Below, in pieces: positions 18,801 through 27,907 of a DNA stretch of 64,000 bases; the first letter of the stretch is position 1, and each line of letters begins with the position of its first letter. Source of the stretch: Gammaproteobacteria bacterium (GTDB lineage: Bacteria; Pseudomonadota; Gammaproteobacteria; Coxiellales; Coxiellaceae); the NCBI GenBank assembly GCA_030425685.1, contig JAUIAD010000013.1, positions 29,334-93,333 of the forward strand, written 5' to 3'. A program made the position numbers and the translations under genes. The notes under the pieces were generated by a model that made no database searches, was not told the DNA's origin, and saw only the letters and a list, made by a program, of their open reading frames with translations.

Positions 18801-19546
18801 AAGGCTTATTGAGCGATGAAGTTTTTGTTCGTGCCTATTTATCAAAACTCAATCAACAGGTATGCCAAGGAAATTATTCTTCTAGAGAAGAGCGGCCTGC
18901 AATCGAGGGGGTTTTATTGCCCTATATTAATGAGGGTTATTTGCAGCGTATGCAAAGTTTAATTAAGGAATCCTTAACGCTTAATTATTATAAGTTGCCT
19001 GATAAAATTTTGGCTGCTAAATACATTTCTAGTAAAAGAAAGTACTGTGTTTTAAGTGTGACAGCTATGGTTAGATCACTGAGAAAAAATAGTAGGTTGT
19101 CCAGTTTAACAGAGAATATAGCAAGCGATATTATTGATGATATTAACCTGTTTTCGCCACAAGATACCCTAGGTCGATGTTCTGTTATTTTAAAGAGGGC
19201 ATGTAAATCAGATATTACGGTACATCGTGGTTGTAAGCTATATATGTTTATCGCCGTTGCTGTGATGCTGTCGCTAGTCGTGGGGACTTTGTTAGGTGGT
19301 GGTTTAATAACGGTGCCGTTATTAGCTGCATTATCAGCAAAATTAACTGTAGCAGGGTGCACCACTGTTTTCACGCTTTCAGCTATGGCCACTCAGTGTG
19401 GTTTATTTTCTATCTATAACCGCGTAAAAAATAAAAAGCTAACCGTAAGGCCGATGACAAACACGCATATTGCTGTTAATAAAATTAGACATCGAGTTGA
19501 TAAGGTAAGAAGAGCAATAAGTGCTCCGAGACTTGCATTGAAATAA
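15845..19546 (+). CDS. Large ankyrin-repeat protein with C-terminal membrane hairpin, candidate effector
   Basis: A 1233-residue protein with no signal peptide. The N-terminal 450 residues match nothing recognised. Ankyrin-like units are visible around residues 473-525 (ARKLMELGAQANCY), 670-725 (EAVALLCKAGINI) and 798-850 (GRTSLHLAIRYRN...GVALLCHAGANI). A hydrophobic hairpin lies at about 1132-1185 (two segments), followed by a basic tail, which suggests membrane insertion. Ankyrin proteins of this size are typical of Legionella/Coxiella-type secreted effectors. It follows the acidic repeat gene by 18 bp, with a GGGAG box before the ATG. Its function and target are unknown. Confidence 0.75.
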   Translation: MENQPQMEEQYAVLLKTVFPPMVLSSLEQDPRNPKRCGAWRYTVYGLTQPQDITNLKWKYKHPLRSLDKRHCSYRISVRGVLVNGGEKVHADTAGLSKPQSFSIASKLIHPVGYGSQSRNKGQQELLTGLWIPWEPANETDLVTETAVINSISLYDESTFHRQYYYPTRRSAQEGLQERVDKRCYFKDIPALEERWQDCKSTRASHNEVLARAKWICSSKHALVCYNHASLPSRLLLLIRKADFLRRLRQWHKEEKKSFPEDYKIPLKFYKGADCHDDYDEKMQEKDLRQADASADNLVSRLNLFIKLQQQNYQVDDLTEIPLFIKNIKWLAATASSLTFESSHDFYTNFIAQYWCDISRYMSENMILGDRFKVYGDIFKCVHPEKLFGIFQALYSFTNGYLNRAGNVQRIQGFDSFFAANVERIQVFDSFFAALEDSGYMIKTEELVIILEMCSAYGISCKKSQNCINKHLLKAMEEANYSEARKLMELGAQANCYEQAPNKILALPLAITHGQKQLAIDMIGAGGVGKEEKDQASYFLVRSMFFSFSNDKVDNDNSRLAYSLVQDFEELRERALRFSIKINDERCSLAIIQHAVGGKEVFPLTLDTLMLAAVYDAEKIFREMLKKGVNVTLLSRAIVSVCAFDNNYYLRILLSDENADVAGFRVRAEAYRSLSLAVWRDNCEAVALLCKAGINITKGSRSGDSIIDLAIIKNNEELLWVLFENTSMTSSAERAGLLKLAMLLLKDDNQTVRKISADRWECLILAAAESSRWGRLVYILGKCKVGVNVDRLCDENDGRTSLHLAIRYRNHQGVALLCHAGANIQACDYVGTSAIDMVVDSNDVCLLKIICDSIKDTSVLSIQHLYKLMKACLRLNASDLFMEKLTASNRKDILEYATQELDFEFITFLLSVDGFNVDEQAKLMVLDAVCCEGFDIDDAYDLLIGIAPQSIADFLKRKFNGVADFCLSDYIICFNFLWSHHQPIIKGLLSDEVFVRAYLSKLNQQVCQGNYSSREERPAIEGVLLPYINEGYLQRMQSLIKESLTLNYYKLPDKILAAKYISSKRKYCVLSVTAMVRSLRKNSRLSSLTENIASDIIDDINLFSPQDTLGRCSVILKRACKSDITVHRGCKLYMFIAVAVMLSLVVGTLLGGGLITVPLLAALSAKLTVAGCTTVFTLSAMATQCGLFSIYNRVKNKKLTVRPMTNTHIAVNKIRHRVDKVRRAISAPRLALK
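17063..17146 (+). repeat. 42-bp tandem duplication within the ankyrin gene
   Basis: Two adjacent 42-bp copies encode NVQRIQGFDSFFAA and NVERIQVFDSFFAA. They differ at only a few bases, so the duplication is recent. It keeps the reading frame and adds 14 residues ahead of the ankyrin region. Confidence 0.85.
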
Positions 19547-19582
19547 AATAACCAACTGGTAGTTTTGTATCCAAACTGTCGG

Positions 19583-19588
19583 TATAAT
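19583..19588 (+). promoter_or_regulatory. Candidate -10 box for the DUF481 gene
   Basis: A perfect TATAAT lies 38 bp before the start codon of the outer-membrane protein gene. No convincing -35 hexamer is visible at 16-18 bp spacing. It indicates that this gene is transcribed independently of the upstream ankyrin operon. Confidence 0.5.
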
Positions 19589-19626
19589 GCCTAACCTGTA
19601 TTTATTTGGTTCAAAGAGGTTAGGTT

Positions 19627-20505
19627 ATGTATTGTCGAGTGGCTTGGGTTGTTCTCGGTGTTGCTTTGTTTAATTTTTCTTCTGTACAGGCGGCGCCTAG
19701 TACAAAAACTGACAAACAAACAGCAAAAAAAACATCAGCACAAACTGCGGAAGGGGAAAAAGCATTATCCGTTAGTGGAAGTGCAAAAACAGATCAGGAC
19801 GATACAGAAGGGAAAGCAGAAAAAGGTGGAAAGAAGCTTGTCAGTCCTTGGGCAGGTAGTAACGCGCAACTGGGATTAATTATTAACACAGGGAATACGG
19901 ACAATACTAATTTAAGTGGCGGTGTAAAACTATTATACACAAAAGCACCATGGACTAACTTAACGCAACTAGACATGCAGTTTAGTCGCAGCCAAGGGTC
20001 AACAACCAAGCAGCGCTTTTTTGGTATGGATCAGGCCAATTATAGCTTTAGCCGTTCGCGTAAAAGCTTTATCTTCGGTAATGCTAATTACACCCAGGAT
20101 AAGTTTAGTCCTTACGATTATCAGGGTATTATTGCAGTCGGTTATGGGCGAGATCTGATTAAATCGGATCGTTTTACCTTAAACGTCCAAGCAGGTCCTG
20201 GTATACGCTTTGACGATGTGCATGGGCCTGGTGGATATGAGCAGAATGTTATTTTATCAACGGCGTCGAGCATTAATTGGAACATTACCAAAAACTGCAC
20301 TTTGACTGAGCAGCTTGGCTATGACATGGGTAAACCCTATAATTACTTAAAATCTGTTACAGCAGTGACCAATAAATTAACGGGTAACTTGGCGATGCAG
20401 ATTTCATACACGATGGAATACTATTCCGTTATTCCATTTGGTAGTGCGAATACTAAAAAGCTCGATACCACAACCAATATCGCGCTGGTTTATAACTTTG
20501 CTTAA
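19627..20505 (+). CDS. DUF481 (YdiY-like) outer-membrane protein
   Basis: A 292-residue protein: a signal peptide (to VQAAPS), a Lys/Thr/Gly-rich low-complexity linker (residues 25-75), then a beta-strand domain from WAGSNAQLGLIINTGNTDN onward. That start, the FGNANYTQDKFSPYDYQ segment and the terminal aromatic strand (NIALVYNFA) are typical of the DUF481 salt-induced outer-membrane family. It probably forms a barrel. The linker is unusually long and charged. dapF starts 8 bp downstream, so the two may be co-transcribed. Confidence 0.82.
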   Translation: MYCRVAWVVLGVALFNFSSVQAAPSTKTDKQTAKKTSAQTAEGEKALSVSGSAKTDQDDTEGKAEKGGKKLVSPWAGSNAQLGLIINTGNTDNTNLSGGVKLLYTKAPWTNLTQLDMQFSRSQGSTTKQRFFGMDQANYSFSRSRKSFIFGNANYTQDKFSPYDYQGIIAVGYGRDLIKSDRFTLNVQAGPGIRFDDVHGPGGYEQNVILSTASSINWNITKNCTLTEQLGYDMGKPYNYLKSVTAVTNKLTGNLAMQISYTMEYYSVIPFGSANTKKLDTTTNIALVYNFA

Positions 20506-20513
20506 GGACAACG

Positions 20514-21347
20514 ATGAAAATTGAATTTACAAAAATGCAGGGACTGGGAAATGATTTTGCCGTGATCGATGCCACGCAAACACCCTTTTCATTATCAAGT
20601 GCGCAAATCCAAACAATGGCCAATCGCCGCTTTGGTATTGGCTTCGATCAAATGTTAGTAATTGAAAAAGTTGATGATGAACGCGCAGATTTTCGTTTTC
20701 GTATTTTTAATGCTGATGGTTCTGAAGTGGAGCAATGCGGTAACGGTGCTCGTTGTGCAGCACACTTTGTGCGTCAACGCGGTTTAACGGATAGTTCGCA
20801 TATTCGTTTTTTAACCTTGGCTGGTGTGCTTGATTTAGTGATTGAGAGTGATGATAAAGTAACGGTGCAAATGGGTATTCCGCATTTTGAACCGCAGTCT
20901 ATTCCTTTTGAAGCCGATGATAGCGCTAACTGTTATACCGTTACATTAAGTGACGGCAATACGGTTGAGTTAAGTGTTGTAAACGTTGGTAATCCCCATG
21001 CCGTCGTGTTTGTTGATGAAATGGATTCAGAAAAAGTCGTTGCTATTGGTGAGCAATTAAGTCATCATCCGCGTTTTCCTGAAGGCGTTAATGTGGGCTT
21101 TATGCAAGTCATTGATCCACAGAATGTTCGCTTAAGAGTGTATGAGCGTGGATCCGGCGAAACCTTAGCTTGTGGTAGTGGCGCTTGTGCGGCGATGGTT
21201 GCAGGGCGACGCAATGGTTTATTGCAAGAACGGGTAACCGTTAGTCAACCGGGTGGCAGTTTGCTCATTGATTGGCAAGGCCCAGGTTTAAATGTACAAA
21301 TGACTGGCCCAGCAAAGACAGTCTTTGAAGGCGTGTGGCAAGGGTAG
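20514..21347 (+). CDS. dapF: Diaminopimelate epimerase DapF
   Basis: This enzyme converts LL-DAP to meso-DAP for peptidoglycan and lysine. It has 277 residues. It shows MQGLGNDFAVID at the N terminus, the catalytic Cys in EQCGNGARC and the second catalytic Cys in ETLACGSGACA, with the NPHAVVFV strand between. AAGGA precedes the ATG. The usual partner lysA and the upstream lptM are not adjacent. Confidence 0.97.
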   Translation: MKIEFTKMQGLGNDFAVIDATQTPFSLSSAQIQTMANRRFGIGFDQMLVIEKVDDERADFRFRIFNADGSEVEQCGNGARCAAHFVRQRGLTDSSHIRFLTLAGVLDLVIESDDKVTVQMGIPHFEPQSIPFEADDSANCYTVTLSDGNTVELSVVNVGNPHAVVFVDEMDSEKVVAIGEQLSHHPRFPEGVNVGFMQVIDPQNVRLRVYERGSGETLACGSGACAAMVAGRRNGLLQERVTVSQPGGSLLIDWQGPGLNVQMTGPAKTVFEGVWQG

Positions 21348-21413
21348 AGACTTTACCTATTTTTTTGATTTCTATTAGAAAATTAGCCACATCAGCAGTC
21401 ATCGAAGTGTAGA

Positions 21414-21440
21414 TTGAGCTGCAACAGGATGGGCTATAAT
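21414..21440 (+). promoter_or_regulatory. Candidate sigma70 promoter for dksA
   Basis: TTGAGC (21414-21419) is followed after 15 bp by TATAAT (21435-21440). A second TATAAT lies at 21447-21452. Both are 40-55 bp upstream of the dksA start. The 15-bp spacer is short, so the exact pairing is uncertain. Confidence 0.45.
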
Positions 21441-21490
21441 ATTGTCTATAATATTAAAGTAAACAGATGAAGAAACCGAGGAGATGCTAA

Positions 21491-21913
21491 GTGACTGATT
21501 CTATTACAACAGAATTTACACCTTATCCGGAAAAACCCGGTGAAGAGTATATGAATGCGGATCAAGTTGAGCATTTCCGTACGATCCTAAATAGTTGGAA
21601 AAAACAGTTAATGGAAGAAGTAGATGAAACGGTGGAACACCTAAAGGAAGACCATACGTTCTATCCAGATCCCTTGGATCGTGCTAGCCAAGAAGAAGAT
21701 TTCCGCTTAGAGTTGCGTACACGTGATCGTGAGCGCAAGCTGATTAAGAAAATAGAAGAATCGCTGGATTTGATTGCACGTGATGAATATGGTTTTTGCG
21801 AAGATTGTGGCGCAGAAATCGGCATCCGTCGTTTAGAAGCACGACCGACAGCGGTGAAATGCATTGACTGTAAAACGTTCGAAGAAATTCGTGAAAAACA
21901 GGTTGGTGGCTAA
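21491..21913 (+). CDS. dksA: RNA polymerase-binding transcription factor DksA
   Basis: A 140-residue secondary-channel factor that works with ppGpp in stringent control. It has the coiled-coil with its acidic tip region (DPLDRASQEEDF), then the zinc finger CEDCG...KCIDC (four Cys, C-x2-C-x17-C-x2-C). The start is GTG at 21491, after a GAGGAG box. In Legionella and Coxiella relatives DksA links starvation to virulence traits. Whether it controls the effector-like genes here cannot be seen. Confidence 0.96.
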   Translation: MTDSITTEFTPYPEKPGEEYMNADQVEHFRTILNSWKKQLMEEVDETVEHLKEDHTFYPDPLDRASQEEDFRLELRTRDRERKLIKKIEESLDLIARDEYGFCEDCGAEIGIRRLEARPTAVKCIDCKTFEEIREKQVGG

Positions 21914-22023
21914 GCAAGTAACGGTAATGCGCTTGTTATCCTGATTTTATTCAGTGATGTGGGTGTGGCAGCTAGGCTTGTAGACTGTTTATCTGCGAAT
22001 ATAAACTCAGCGGGATGATCGTT

Positions 22024-22368
22024 ATGGATAAAATATTTTTTCGCCAGTTGCGTGTGAAAGCCGATATTGGTATTTTGCCGTGGGAAAAAGAAAGCCGGCA
22101 AGAAATTCATATCGATCTTGAGTTCTCCATTGATGCAGCAGCCGTTGCCATCTCCGATGATATTAAAGATGCCGTTAATTACGCAGCGGTACGTGAGTCG
22201 ATTATTTCCTTTATTGAAAAGAAACGCTTTAATTTGCTAGAAACTTTGGCGGAAGAATTAAGCCTGCAACTTATCGAAGAGTTTTCATTTTCTTGGTTAA
22301 AACTATCTATCAGTAAACCCTCTATTTTTAACGATGCTGATGCCGTTGGTGTTTGTATTGAGCGCTAG
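22024..22368 (+). CDS. folB: Dihydroneopterin aldolase FolB
   Basis: This folate enzyme cleaves 7,8-dihydroneopterin to the hydroxymethyl pterin. About 114 residues; MDKIFFRQLRVKADIGILPWE at the N terminus contains the conserved start strand and the GI-PWE turn, with VNYAAVRESI and the substrate Glu/Lys region (NLLETLAEEL, SISKPSIF) after it. An ATG at 22015 would add three residues. The ATG at 22024 gives the usual family N terminus, but the ribosome-binding site does not decide between them. Confidence 0.92.
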   Translation: MDKIFFRQLRVKADIGILPWEKESRQEIHIDLEFSIDAAAVAISDDIKDAVNYAAVRESIISFIEKKRFNLLETLAEELSLQLIEEFSFSWLKLSISKPSIFNDADAVGVCIER

Positions 22369-22521
22369 TTGGTACCTATGTTCTGAGTCCTTGCAATGCA
22401 TGATGTTCTAAGCATTGCTGTATTGTGGCTCGCTCGCTGAAAAGATTATTAAAGAATCCTTAAATTGAATGCAAAATATCCGGTCTATATACTGGAAAGC
22501 AGTCAAAGAGAGGGTGAAAAA

Positions 22522-24165
22522 ATGAGAGAACTTTGTGAGCGTGATCTTTGCTGTCAGTGGTGGGGTGGTTTAAAAGCCTATTTTTTGGGTGAGAAAAGGG
22601 GGGCTAAATACTTTAAAGAACGTGTTTGGTTGCAGTTAATAAAGGGTAAGGAGAAAGAAATAGAGAAAGGGATGAAGGTGGTTCTGCTACCAAAAGAGTA
22701 TCCCAACCTTGTCTTTAAAATTCAAAAGCTCGAGGATAAGCATGGTGAGAGTTGTCCCATGCTAGAAATAATGCCGCCGTTTTTAGCGATTGAAAAAGCT
22801 ATTTATCTGTTGAGTACTGCTATTCAGTCAAAACGCAGTTATAAAGAGGTGGTACCTGAGTTTTCGCAACTTGTACTGGTTTATAAAGGAAATAAATATT
22901 TTTTGCAGGTTTGTAAAAGAGTCAATGGAGCTGATTTAAGCGGCACCAGCCGCGCTAGTAATACAGCGATGGAAGATGTGCTTAAAGATAATAAGAGTTT
23001 TTTCTATTTATTTATTCTGTCATTGTTAGTTAATTTTCAAGATGGTCATCATGAAAATTATATTGATGATGCGACAAATAAAGACCTTTATTGTATTGAT
23101 GCCGATAACGCATTTGGCGATATTTATAGTCGTAAGCATGTTGATTCAGGTGGTGAAAAATATATAAGGCACTATTCAAATATCAAGGATATGTTATATT
23201 TTTTGCCGCGCACTAATGAGGAAATTGATCTTGATCATATTCGTGGATTTCTGCAACAGTCACCGCGTTATATTCTACTACGTTGGGTTAATATGCTAAA
23301 AGATCAAGACGTTTGCTATGCTAATCAAACCAAGGTTCTCTCGCAAGCAACAAAAGATATTCTTCAGGTGCCATTAAAGCTAAAGCCCGGTGAGTTTAAT
23401 CGCGTTCTATATAGGCTTGTTAAAATAAATAAGATTCTGATGGACGTATTGGATAAGCGTTCTTCGCTGACATATTTGGAGCTCTTTCATCAAGTGCACC
23501 CACTGTTGGCGCGTTATTACAGCAAGGTGTTGGATCAAGCAGGTTCATCCTTATCAGCAATACAAAGTTTTTACGCGTCAAACTCATCTAATTATGTGGC
23601 ATCGTCTATCGAAGATACTTTAGATATGACGCCCGCAGAAGTGACGAAAGCGTTAAAAGAGCAGGAAAAAGGTTGGCAGGAAATGAAAGGCGGTGATGCT
23701 TTTATTCGTCAACGTAGTTCGGGTTTAAAGGATCAGTTTAGGAGTATCCCATTGTCACTGGCGGAGGTTATTGAGAAGCCTAAAGTATCTGACAGTGTGG
23801 ATAAGTTAGCGGCAGTTTTTTTGCTACCATTAATGCGTATAGCCAATAAATTAATCGACCGCTCAGCTTGTGCGATGACCATTGCATTATGTCGTGATTT
23901 GGTCGTGCGTATTAATAATTGCAAGGAGAAGCGCGCTCGGCCCAGTAGTGTGATTTCATTTATACAAGAGCGTTATAGGGGTGCTAGTATGGAGGTGCGC
24001 CATGAATTTGTAAAAATTATCGAAAACTATCACCAGCTTTTAAGTACAAAGTCAGTGGCCGACGTCAGTCAACTGAGCGAGTTGCGATTGCCGTTGAGCA
24101 AAAAAACGGTAAATACATTAAGTGGGGTGAGTGAGTCAGGAACATCTCCAAAACGAGCGGCCTAG
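22522..24165 (+). CDS. Predicted lipid-kinase-fold (PI3/4-kinase-like) protein, candidate effector
   Basis: A 547-residue protein of no recognised family, but with a kinase-type active site. VFKIQK (Lys66) resembles the ATP-binding lysine strand. DGHHEN (Asp174, His176, Asn179) matches the D-x-H-x-x-N catalytic loop of phosphoinositide kinases. IDADNAFG, with Asp193 exactly 14 residues after the Asn, matches their IDFG metal-binding loop. The remaining 330 residues are mostly helical. There is no signal peptide. A TTG at 22465 opens the frame; the ATG at 22522 follows AGAGAGGG and is preferred. It is monocistronic between folB and an L,D-transpeptidase. A host-directed lipid or protein kinase is the inference; a HipA- or actin-fingered pseudokinase is the alternative. 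Confidence 0.6.
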   Translation: MRELCERDLCCQWWGGLKAYFLGEKRGAKYFKERVWLQLIKGKEKEIEKGMKVVLLPKEYPNLVFKIQKLEDKHGESCPMLEIMPPFLAIEKAIYLLSTAIQSKRSYKEVVPEFSQLVLVYKGNKYFLQVCKRVNGADLSGTSRASNTAMEDVLKDNKSFFYLFILSLLVNFQDGHHENYIDDATNKDLYCIDADNAFGDIYSRKHVDSGGEKYIRHYSNIKDMLYFLPRTNEEIDLDHIRGFLQQSPRYILLRWVNMLKDQDVCYANQTKVLSQATKDILQVPLKLKPGEFNRVLYRLVKINKILMDVLDKRSSLTYLELFHQVHPLLARYYSKVLDQAGSSLSAIQSFYASNSSNYVASSIEDTLDMTPAEVTKALKEQEKGWQEMKGGDAFIRQRSSGLKDQFRSIPLSLAEVIEKPKVSDSVDKLAAVFLLPLMRIANKLIDRSACAMTIALCRDLVVRINNCKEKRARPSSVISFIQERYRGASMEVRHEFVKIIENYHQLLSTKSVADVSQLSELRLPLSKKTVNTLSGVSESGTSPKRAA

Positions 24166-24198
24166 CTAGCTGACTGCTATCAAGACATGGCTTTAATA

Positions 24199-25392
24199 TC
24201 AGACGGCCGCGGGGTTTTCGATATTTTCCCGTGCTTTGTAAACATCTTCGCGAAAGTGTATACGTCCATTTTCATCGACCCAAGAAGTAATGTAGGTGAT
24301 AAAAATCGGTATAGGATTGCGAATTTTTACGTATTGCGTTTCACCGCTAGAAAGTTTTTTGTTAATTTCTTCATGCGTTAGTGTTGGGCTTTCTTGAATA
24401 AAGTATTCCACTAATTCAAAAGGTCTTTCTAAGCGTACACAGCCTGAGCTAAAAGCTCGTTGAATTTGCGCAAATAGCCCTTTTTGTGGCGTGTCATGCA
24501 TGTAGACATCATCTTTATTCAAAAAGATAAATTTAACACGACCAAGCGCATTATGATTACCGGGTGTTTGTGATAAACGATAAGGGAATCCATAATTGTG
24601 GGCTTTCATCCAGTCGATATCAGCGGGGTTGATTTCGTAGGCATCTTTTTCCCAGCTGGAATAAATTTTAATATTTTCTTGTGCTAGATAATTAGGGTTT
24701 TCTAACATCTTGGGAATAATATCTTTGCGTGCAATATTTCTTGGTACGTTCCATTTTGGATTGAGAACAATGGTTTGTACTTTTGAATAAAGTTCTGGCG
24801 TTGGTCGCGTTGGTTTGCCAGCAATCACTTTCATATTAATTATTTTTTTGCCGTCTTTTACAAGGTTTAATTCGAAATTAGGCACATTAACATGAATGTA
24901 GCGATCGCCTTCGGTGTCGGCAAATTGTGACCAGCGTTCCATGCTTTTTTGTAATTGGCTTAACCGTGTTGCCGGTGATACGTTAAGTGCATGTAATGTT
25001 CTAGAGCCAATGGCGCCATCTGCTTTAAGCCCGTGGCGCCATTGAAATAATCTGACACCGTGCTTCATGGCTTTGCCAAAAAGCGGGCTGTTTTTTGCAT
25101 GCGATTTGGATAAGTCACCGAGTTGAATAAGGCGCTCGCGAATAAGAGGGACGCTCTGATCTTTCATGCCTATTTTTAAAGGTAGGCGAGCGGCATGGAT
25201 GCTGTGCCAGGGGAGCTGTGCTAAGTGATGGTAGCGCGGCATAGCGCGGTGAATGCGATGGGCGGTGCGGTTTGCTGTATTGGGTGCATTGGTGGGTCGG
25301 TGCGGCGACTGTGTCATCGCGCAGCCAGAAATGATCAAAGAAAAAGCAATTGAGCCAAGTGTTAATCCTAATGATCGTAGCTTCGTTTGCAT
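24199..25392 (-). CDS. L,D-transpeptidase lipoprotein with peptidoglycan-binding domain (YcbB-like)
   Basis: About 397 residues. A lipoprotein signal ends in ISGC. It is followed by a His-rich linker, a peptidoglycan-binding domain (about 55-145, FQWRHGLKADGAIGSRTL) and a YkuD catalytic domain with VYMHDTP and SSGCVRLE. The catalytic Cys is Cys318. The enzyme class forms 3-3 crosslinks or attaches proteins to meso-DAP. The frame opens at 25410, but the ATG at 25392 has GGAGG 8 nt upstream. It is divergent from hemA over a 110-bp region. A second YkuD protein is encoded at 53.8 kb. Confidence 0.92.
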   Translation of the reverse strand: MQTKLRSLGLTLGSIAFSLIISGCAMTQSPHRPTNAPNTANRTAHRIHRAMPRYHHLAQLPWHSIHAARLPLKIGMKDQSVPLIRERLIQLGDLSKSHAKNSPLFGKAMKHGVRLFQWRHGLKADGAIGSRTLHALNVSPATRLSQLQKSMERWSQFADTEGDRYIHVNVPNFELNLVKDGKKIINMKVIAGKPTRPTPELYSKVQTIVLNPKWNVPRNIARKDIIPKMLENPNYLAQENIKIYSSWEKDAYEINPADIDWMKAHNYGFPYRLSQTPGNHNALGRVKFIFLNKDDVYMHDTPQKGLFAQIQRAFSSGCVRLERPFELVEYFIQESPTLTHEEINKKLSSGETQYVKIRNPIPIFITYITSWVDENGRIHFREDVYKARENIENPAAV

Positions 25393-25502
25393 CCCTACGG
25401 CCTCCTCCATGGCAAGGTTAATTCTCTTCTATTATAGCAGAACCTACTCTTATCTGTTGTAATTATGTTATGATCGGCGCAACTTCAGAAGGAAGGTGTT
25501 CT

Positions 25503-26744
25503 ATGCCCCTAATTGCCTATGGCATTAACCATAAATCAGCTCCATTGTCTGTTCGTGAACAGTTGTCATTTAGTGGTGAGTCCTTGTCATCAGCGCTGCG
25601 TAGTCTGCTGGGACAGGCGGCTGTTAATGAAGCAGTACTGCTATCAACCTGCAATCGCACGGAAATTTATACGGTTGCACAGCATAAAAACAACATCGAA
25701 AATTGGATAAAGGAAATACAGAAAGATGCTGATGTTCATTCTATTTCCCATAGTTATCATTACCATGATTTAGATATGGTCAGGCATGTGATGCGAGTAG
25801 CCAGTGGGCTAGATTCCATGGTGCTGGGTGAGCCGCAAATTTTAGGGCAAATGAAACAGGCGTATCAAATAGCAGATGACATGGGAGGAGTTGGCAATGA
25901 GTTCAAGCGGTTATTTCCTCTCGTCTTTTCGGCGGTTAAACAGATTCGTAGTGAAACACAAATCGGTGCTAACGCGGTTTCTTTAGCATATGTTGTGGTG
26001 CAATTAGCCAAGCGTATATTTTCACAAATTAAAGACTGTCGTGTCTTATTGGTCGGTGCTGGTGAGACAATTTCTTTAGTGGCTAATTACCTGCATGATT
26101 GCCAAGTTAAGCGTTTAATTGTCGCTAATCGTACGGTGGCACGTGCTGAGGCGATTGCTAAACCCTTTGCGGGCGAAGCCATACGCGTTGGCGATATTCC
26201 TGCTTATCTGGCTGAGGTTGATATTGTCGTCACCGCAACCGCAAGCCAGTTACCGATTATTGGTAAAGGCATGTTAGAACGGGTTTTAAAGCGGCGCAAA
26301 CGCAGCCCTATTTTAATGGCTGATCTAGCAGTGCCGCGCGATATTGAGCCTGAAATAGGTGAGTTAGAAGATGTTTATTTGTATAACATCGATACGTTGC
26401 AATCAGTTATCGAAGAAAATAAAAAGAGCCGTGAGGAAGCTGCCGTACAAGCACATAGCATGGTAGAAATTCAAGCGACGCACTATATGCGTCAGTTGCG
26501 GGTGCTAGAAGCGGGTGATATGATACGGAACTTTCGTAGACAGGCAGAAACACTAAGAGATCAAGAGCTTGCTAAGGCATTGGCTGAACTGGAAAAAGGC
26601 GGTGACTCGCAAGCTGTGATGAGTCGATTGGCGCGCAACCTGACGAATAAATTTTTACATCAACCGACCGTGACACTGCGAGATGCAGCGTATCATGAGC
26701 AGGTTGACTTACTACGCTTAATACAGCGGTTATTTGCATTATGA
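25503..26744 (+). CDS. hemA: Glutamyl-tRNA reductase HemA
   Basis: This is the first step of C5-pathway tetrapyrrole synthesis, reducing Glu-tRNA to glutamate-1-semialdehyde with NADPH. 413 residues; [16 protein letters not shown], the catalytic Cys in [25 protein letters not shown] and the nucleotide-binding VGAGE are all present. The ATG at 25503, after a GAAGG box, is preferred to the upstream 25470 codon. Its stop overlaps the prfA start by 4 bp, which indicates translational coupling. Confidence 0.97.
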   Translation: MPLIAYGINHKSAPLSVREQLSFSGESLSSALRSLLGQAAVNEAVLLSTCNRTEIYTVAQHKNNIENWIKEIQKDADVHSISHSYHYHDLDMVRHVMRVASGLDSMVLGEPQILGQMKQAYQIADDMGGVGNEFKRLFPLVFSAVKQIRSETQIGANAVSLAYVVVQLAKRIFSQIKDCRVLLVGAGETISLVANYLHDCQVKRLIVANRTVARAEAIAKPFAGEAIRVGDIPAYLAEVDIVVTATASQLPIIGKGMLERVLKRRKRSPILMADLAVPRDIEPEIGELEDVYLYNIDTLQSVIEENKKSREEAAVQAHSMVEIQATHYMRQLRVLEAGDMIRNFRRQAETLRDQELAKALAELEKGGDSQAVMSRLARNLTNKFLHQPTVTLRDAAYHEQVDLLRLIQRLFAL

Positions 26745-27826
26745 AAGCATCGTTAAAACAAAAATTACTCTCCTTATCTCAACGCTATCAAGAAGTTGGC
26801 GGCTTGCTCAGTGATGTCGAAGTGATGGCGGATCAAGATCGTTATCGTGAGCTTGGCAAGGAGTATGCGCAATTAGAACCGATTGCAAAATGTTTCCGTC
26901 GTTATGAGGAAAATACAGAGGCTATTGAAAACGCCAAGTTAATGCAGGACGAAGAAGATCCCGAATTGCGTGAATTAGCACAAGAAGAGTTGGCTTCATT
27001 AGAATCCTTAAAAGAAGAACTAGAGCAAGAGTTAAAAACCTTGTTGTTGCCTAAGGATCCTAATGATGAGCGCAATGTTTTTCTCGAAGTGCGTGCGGGT
27101 ACAGGCGGCGATGAAGCCTCTATTTTTGCCGGCGATTTATTCCGCATGTATGCGCGTTTTGCCGAAAAGAAAGGGTGGAAAGTTAGCGTTGTTTCCGCAA
27201 ACGAAGGCGAACACGGTGGCTTTAAAGAGATTATTGCTCGAGTTGTCGGCAAGGGTGTTTATTCACAATTAAAATTTGAGTCGGGCGCCCATCGTGTGCA
27301 ACGTGTGCCGCAAACTGAGTCGCAAGGTCGTGTCCACACCTCCGCTTGTACTGTTGCTATTATGCCTGAAGTTGATGAAATTGAAGAAATTGAAGTAAAT
27401 CCTAATGATTTGCGTATCGATACCTTTCGTGCCTCGGGAGCGGGTGGTCAGCACGTTAATAAAACGGATTCTGCAGTGCGTATTACCCATTTGCCCACCG
27501 GGATAGTTGTCGAATGCCAGGATGAGCGTTCGCAACATAAAAATAAGGCACGGGCAATGTCCTTGTTAAGTTCAAGAATATTGGCAGGGCAACAAGAAAA
27601 GCAACAACGTGAACAGGCTGATGCAAGACGCAGCTTGGTCGGTAGTGGTGATCGCTCTGAACGTATACGCACCTATAATTTTCCTCAAGGTCGGGTAACC
27701 GATCACCGCATTAATTTAACGCTTTATAAATTAGATGAAGTCATCGAAGGGGATTTAGAACCGGTTGTTGGGCCACTAACACGCGAGCTGCAATTAGAGC
27801 AGCTAGCCGCTTTGGGTGATGAATAA
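26741..27826 (+). CDS. prfA: Peptide chain release factor 1
   Basis: A 361-residue class I release factor for UAA and UAG. The GGQ motif is in [15 protein letters not shown]. The codon-recognition region carries the RF1-type context, [18 protein letters not shown]. It overlaps hemA by 4 bp and is followed by prmC, which methylates its GGQ glutamine. This is the standard hemA-prfA-prmC order. Confidence 0.97.
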   Translation: MKASLKQKLLSLSQRYQEVGGLLSDVEVMADQDRYRELGKEYAQLEPIAKCFRRYEENTEAIENAKLMQDEEDPELRELAQEELASLESLKEELEQELKTLLLPKDPNDERNVFLEVRAGTGGDEASIFAGDLFRMYARFAEKKGWKVSVVSANEGEHGGFKEIIARVVGKGVYSQLKFESGAHRVQRVPQTESQGRVHTSACTVAIMPEVDEIEEIEVNPNDLRIDTFRASGAGGQHVNKTDSAVRITHLPTGIVVECQDERSQHKNKARAMSLLSSRILAGQQEKQQREQADARRSLVGSGDRSERIRTYNFPQGRVTDHRINLTLYKLDEVIEGDLEPVVGPLTRELQLEQLAALGDE

Positions 27827-27907
27827 ACTGAAGTCTTTGTTGTGTCGCATTTAGAAAGGTATAGGGAGGCACCCTAGCGAACACAGCTATCACGATGAGA
27901 GAATATA

